Assembly: GCF_002891295.1 (NCBI RefSeq)
Contig: NZ_LGUI01000003.1
Coordinates: forward strand, 868,001-932,000
Source: Streptomyces eurocidicus
Lineage (GTDB): Bacteria; Actinomycetota; Actinomycetes; Streptomycetales; Streptomycetaceae
Direction: 5' to 3'
Length of the DNA stretch: 64,000 nucleotides
Position 1 is the first letter of the stretch, and each line of letters starts with the position of its first letter. Under the pieces are notes generated by a model. That model saw only the letters and a list, made by a program, of their open reading frames with translations. It made no database searches and was not told where the DNA came from. This document shows positions 61,026 to 64,000 of the stretch, in pieces. The position numbers and the translations under genes are program-made.

Positions 61026-62357
61026 GTGACCCAGACCTACGACAACGGCCCCCGCACCGAACTGCGCATGGCGAAGACCGCCCTCCAAGGCATCCGCGAG
61101 GACCTCTTCCACGACGCGTTCGCCTTCCGGCCGCTGCCGCCCCTGCCCGCCGACCACAAGCTGGTCCGCAGGCTGCCGGGGCGCGCCCGGCACTACGGCA
61201 GGTGGCTCCCGCACGCCGCCCTGACCGGGTTCACCCTCGTGGTCATGCTCGCGACGGTCGATCATCAGGGCGGGCTGACCGGGCTCGTGACCGCGCTGGT
61301 CGTCGGGGTGCCGATGGCGATGACGCTGTTCCGGCCGGTCGGCGCGTGGTGGCTGTCGGTCGGGAGCACCCTGTTCACCGGCGTCTTCCTCACCGGCTAC
61401 GGCGTGGGCCCGGTGTCACCGGTCGGCTTCTTCTCGCACCTCTTCGTGCTGCTGGTCGTGGCGCTGCGGACCCGCCCCCGGGTGGCGGCCGAGATGCTGG
61501 CCCTGACCGGCGCCATGGGTCTCTTCCTGGCGTTCTTCCTCCGGGCCTTCCGTCCTTACGGCGGCGACTATTTCGTCTCCGACCTGTTCCAGATGCTGAC
61601 GGTCTACGGCGTGGTCCTCTTCGTCGTCCTCGCCGTACGAGGGCTGCGCGAGACCAAGCAGCAGGTCGTCGCCCAGGTCGCCGTCACCGAGGTCGAGCGC
61701 TCCCGCCGGACCGTGCTGGAGGAGCGCACCACCATCGCCCGCGAGCTGCACGACGTGGTCGCGCACCACATGTCCGTCGTCGCCATCCAGGCGGAGGCCG
61801 CGCCCTACCGGGTCCAGGACACCCCGCCGGAGCTCGCCGCCGCGTTCCAGACCATCCGGGAGAACGCCGTCGCCGCCCTGACCGAGCTGCGCCGGGTGCT
61901 CGGCGTCGTCCGGTCGGAGAACCCCGACGCCTTCGCCGACCCCGAGGCCCCGCAGCCCACCCTCGCCGCCCTCGACACGCTGTTCGACAACGTCCGCTCC
62001 GCCGGGCTGTCCGTCGAGCACGTCACCACGGGCGCCGTAAGGCCGCTGCCGCAGGGTGTGGAGCTGTCGGCCTACCGCATCGTCCAGGAGGCGCTCAGCA
62101 ACGTCCTGCGCCACGCCCCGGGTGCCCAGGCCCGTGTCGAGCTCGGCTACGTCCTCGGCGGCCTCGGGCTGCGGATCGTCAACGGCCCGGCCAACCGCTT
62201 GGCCAAGCCCTCGCCGGGGGCCGGGCACGGTGTGCTCGGCATGCGCGAGCGCGTCGCCATGCTCGGCGGCGGGATGACGGCCGAGGCGACGGCGGAGGGC
62301 GGGTACGAGGTCACGGCCTTCATTCCGGTCCCGGTGGACGAGGCGGCCGCCGCATGA
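61026..62357 (+). CDS. NarL-type sensor histidine kinase
   Basis: 443 residues from the GTG at 61026; a TTG at 61008 is possible. Five or six helices between about 62 and 205 lack a large extracellular loop. HisKA_3 follows with IARELHDVVAHHMSVVAIQ (phosphorylated H242), then a HATPase domain with AYRIVQEALSNVLRHAPGA and GHGVLGMRERVAMLGG. It passes phosphate to the regulator encoded next, overlapping by 4 bp. TACCTT lies 7 nt before the GTG and no SD is seen. The signal is unknown. Confidence 0.92.
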   Translation: MTQTYDNGPRTELRMAKTALQGIREDLFHDAFAFRPLPPLPADHKLVRRLPGRARHYGRWLPHAALTGFTLVVMLATVDHQGGLTGLVTALVVGVPMAMTLFRPVGAWWLSVGSTLFTGVFLTGYGVGPVSPVGFFSHLFVLLVVALRTRPRVAAEMLALTGAMGLFLAFFLRAFRPYGGDYFVSDLFQMLTVYGVVLFVVLAVRGLRETKQQVVAQVAVTEVERSRRTVLEERTTIARELHDVVAHHMSVVAIQAEAAPYRVQDTPPELAAAFQTIRENAVAALTELRRVLGVVRSENPDAFADPEAPQPTLAALDTLFDNVRSAGLSVEHVTTGAVRPLPQGVELSAYRIVQEALSNVLRHAPGAQARVELGYVLGGLGLRIVNGPANRLAKPSPGAGHGVLGMRERVAMLGGGMTAEATAEGGYEVTAFIPVPVDEAAAA

Positions 62358-63013
62358 CCATCCGGGTGCTGATCGTCGACGACCAGATGATGGTCCGCGA
62401 GGGCTTCTCCGTCCTGCTCAACGCCATGCCGGACATCGAGGTCGTCGGTGAGGCCGTGGACGGCCGGCAGGCCGTCGAGCAGGTGGCGGCGCTCCGGCCC
62501 GACGTCGTCCTCATGGACATCCGGATGCCGGTGCTCAACGGCCTGGAGGCGACCCGCGAGATCGTCGCCGCCGACGCCGAGGCGAAGGTCCTGGTCCTGA
62601 CCACCTTCGACCTGGACGAGTACGTCTACCAGGCCCTGCGCGCCGGGGCGAGCGGCTTCCTGCTCAAGGACGCCTCGGCCCAGCAGCTCGCCGACGGGGT
62701 GCGCGTCGTGGCCTCGGGCGAGGCCCTGCTGGCCCCCACGGTCACCAAGCGGCTGATCCTGGAGTTCTCCCGGCTGGGCGCGCCCAAGCCGCCCACACAG
62801 GAGCGCGTCGGCGACCTCACCGAGCGGGAGACGGAGGTACTGGTCCTCGTCGCCCAGGGCCGCTCCAACTCGGAGATCGCGACGCACCTGGTGGTGGCGG
62901 AGTCCACGGTCAAGACCCACGTCAGCCGGATCCTGGTGAAGCTGGGCCTGCGCGACCGCACCCAGGCGGCGGTCTTCGCGTACGAGGCGGGTCTGATCAC
63001 ACCGGGCGGGTAG
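62354..63013 (+). CDS. NarL/LuxR-type response regulator
   Basis: 219 residues; the ATG overlaps the kinase stop. The receiver (VLIVDDQMMVREGFSVLL; phosphoacceptor D55 in VVLMDIRMP; K in GFLLKDASAQQL) is joined to a C-terminal LuxR-type helix-turn-helix (LTERETEVLVLVAQGRSNSE, then ESTVKTHVSRILVKLGLRDR). It is the cognate partner of the upstream kinase. Targets are unknown. Confidence 0.95.
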   Translation: MTIRVLIVDDQMMVREGFSVLLNAMPDIEVVGEAVDGRQAVEQVAALRPDVVLMDIRMPVLNGLEATREIVAADAEAKVLVLTTFDLDEYVYQALRAGASGFLLKDASAQQLADGVRVVASGEALLAPTVTKRLILEFSRLGAPKPPTQERVGDLTERETEVLVLVAQGRSNSEIATHLVVAESTVKTHVSRILVKLGLRDRTQAAVFAYEAGLITPGG

Positions 63014-63140
63014 AACAAGCCCGTCCGGCGTTTGAGGACACCGCGCGTCAGCGCGGAACGGGGCCCGGGGCGGAGCCCCGGTTACGGGAAGGGGCGGGGT
63101 GGGGGAAAGGCCCCGCGCAGCGGAACCGCCCGCCCCGCCC
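63014..63140. repeat. Dispersed GC-rich repeat, copy 4 (one arm)
   Basis: It begins in AGCCCGTCCGGCGTTTGAGGAC and continues CGCGTCAGCGCGGAACGGGG, CGGAGCCCCGGTTACGGGAAGG and AAAGGCCCCGCGCAGCGG, matching the right half of copy 2. The left palindrome arm is missing. It separates the convergent response-regulator and kinase-like genes. Confidence 0.8.
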
Positions 63141-63168
63141 CCGCACCACCCTGCCGCACCCACCCCGC

Positions 63169-64000
63169 TCAAACCCTCGGCACCACCAACCGCCAAGCCC
63201 CCTCCACCACCGTCCACGTCCGCGTACGGAACGGCCCGGCCGCCACGTTGTCCGCCCGGTAGCGGAACCCCGGCCCCGACACCGTGACCCGGCGCGCCCG
63301 CGTCCGCAGCGGCCGTTCCCCGGCGTGGGTGTGGATCACGACCTCCGCGAAGCCGTCCACGGTGGAGACGGCGACCCTGGCGACCGGCCGGTCGAGGTCC
63401 GCGAGCAGGACGCCGTCGGCCTCCACCCGCAGCCGGGTGCACGACGGCAGTGAGTGGCCGCGCGCGGCGGGGCCGGTCAGCAGGGTCAGCGCGGAGCGGG
63501 CCGTACGGGCGGCGGGGGACCACCACGGCCGGTCCGCGCCTGTGACTCCCGTCACGTCCGCCGTCACATCCGCCGTCACGTCCGCGCCGGCGCCGAGCCC
63601 GGTGGGTTCCGGGAGCCCGGCGACCCGCGGGGCCCCGGCGGGACCGCCGGGCCCGCCCTCGCCCAGGGTGCCGCCCCGGGCGTCCGCCGCCGCCTTCCCG
63701 TCCGGTCCCCGGGCCGGCTCCGGCACGCCGGGCCCGCGCCCCGCACCCACCGCCTCCGACCCGTTCGGCCCAACCGCCTCGTTCGTTTCGAGGCCCGTTC
63801 CGACGTTCGTCTCGAAGGGGGGCGTCGTCCGGTCCAGGCCGCCCGTGCCGGGAATCCACAGACCGCCCAGCACCACGCCGTCGCCGTCGTCCACCAAGGC
63901 GTCCAGGCGCCGCTCAGTGCCGTCCAGGACGGCGCGCGCCGCCGCGACCGACCCCAGGGGCACCCCGAGCGTGCGGGCCAGCGAGACGGCCGGCAGGGCG
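63169..64000 (-). CDS. Diacylglycerol-kinase-like protein, C-terminal part
   Basis: The frame stays open to the window edge, so the start is outside; about 277 residues are seen. LPAVSLARTLGVPLGSVAAARAVLDG resembles the NDLARxLG and following helix of lipid/diacylglycerol kinases, and the C-terminal strands (RLRVEADGVLLADLDRPVARVAVS, FRYRADNVAAGPFRTRTW) match the second domain. The usual GTGND is outside or altered (AVSLART). A ~90-residue Gly/Pro/Ala-rich insert with TADVTADVTGVTG repeats interrupts the domain, which is unusual. Confidence 0.6.
   Translation of the reverse strand, partial: ALPAVSLARTLGVPLGSVAAARAVLDGTERRLDALVDDGDGVVLGGLWIPGTGGLDRTTPPFETNVGTGLETNEAVGPNGSEAVGAGRGPGVPEPARGPDGKAAADARGGTLGEGGPGGPAGAPRVAGLPEPTGLGAGADVTADVTADVTGVTGADRPWWSPAARTARSALTLLTGPAARGHSLPSCTRLRVEADGVLLADLDRPVARVAVSTVDGFAEVVIHTHAGERPLRTRARRVTVSGPGFRYRADNVAAGPFRTRTWTVVEGAWRLVVPRV

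Overview
The window is high-GC actinobacterial DNA with strong third-position GC bias. The gene content (dnaK-grpE-dnaJ-hspR, clpB, dcd, DUF4232, DUF3151 and YbjN proteins, a nickel-binding DUF4242 protein, and very frequent GTG starts with GTGA/ATGA overlaps) points to a Streptomyces chromosome. A perfect 14-bp parS core at 54.05 kb suggests, by inference, that the segment lies in the origin-proximal half. No integrase, transposase, relaxase or CRISPR array was seen.

Region 1 (1-13.2 kb) is a conjugation-like type IV secretion locus. It starts with the 3' end of a TraG/VirD4-type coupling ATPase. This overlaps a four-gene string that looks like a tandem duplication: a DUF4913 protein fused to a putative partner/immunity-like domain, a RelA/SpoT-like nucleotide-transfer domain protein, a stand-alone copy of the partner domain, and a second RelA/SpoT-like protein. 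A strong promoter (TTGACG-N17-TACTGT) then drives a Tcp-like operon: a TcpC/VirB8-like protein (apparently frameshifted), a TcpD-like and a TcpE-like membrane protein, a VirB4-like ATPase, a polytopic VirB6/TrbL-like protein, a second VirB8-like protein, and a transglycosylase plus NlpC/P60-type cell-wall hydrolase. A TPR-like protein with a 10-bp tandem repeat at its ribosome binding site and an AbiEii-like nucleotidyltransferase follow.

Region 2 (15-28 kb) carries a methyltransferase, a membrane protein, a DUF4242 protein, two DUF4232 exported proteins flanking a membrane-anchored XRE regulator, tRNA-Gly(CCC), a small zinc-ribbon-like protein, dcd, a purine-type phosphoribosyltransferase, a Yip1-like membrane protein, a MarR regulator with a clear palindromic operator, a Uma2 protein, and a large membrane Fe-S oxidoreductase.

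Region 3 (28-43 kb) is the HspR heat-shock regulon: dnaK-grpE-dnaJ-hspR with two HAIR operators and clpB with a third. Between them sit a RloA/RloB-type ATPase-nuclease pair (probable defence), a double alpha/beta hydrolase divergent from a MerR regulator, a cyclophilin, a PPOX-fold oxidoreductase operon and a second Uma2 protein.

Region 4 (43-64 kb) is mostly metabolic: YbjN protein, PIG-V-like mannosyltransferase, class I aminotransferase, DUF2617 protein, membrane spermidine-synthase-like protein, AraC regulator divergent from a DsbA-like protein and an NAD(P)-binding reductase, SRPBCC protein, aldose epimerase, pyrE, fba, MFS transporter, DUF3151 protein, a compact kynA-kynU-kynB operon (tryptophan to anthranilate), a NarL-type two-component pair and the end of a diacylglycerol-kinase-like gene. 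Four copies or part-copies of a GC-rich inverted repeat family lie in intergenic spaces at 34.7, 57.1, 60.8 and 63.0 kb. Several genes have a -10-like hexamer 7-8 nt before the start codon and no Shine-Dalgarno, suggesting leaderless transcripts.
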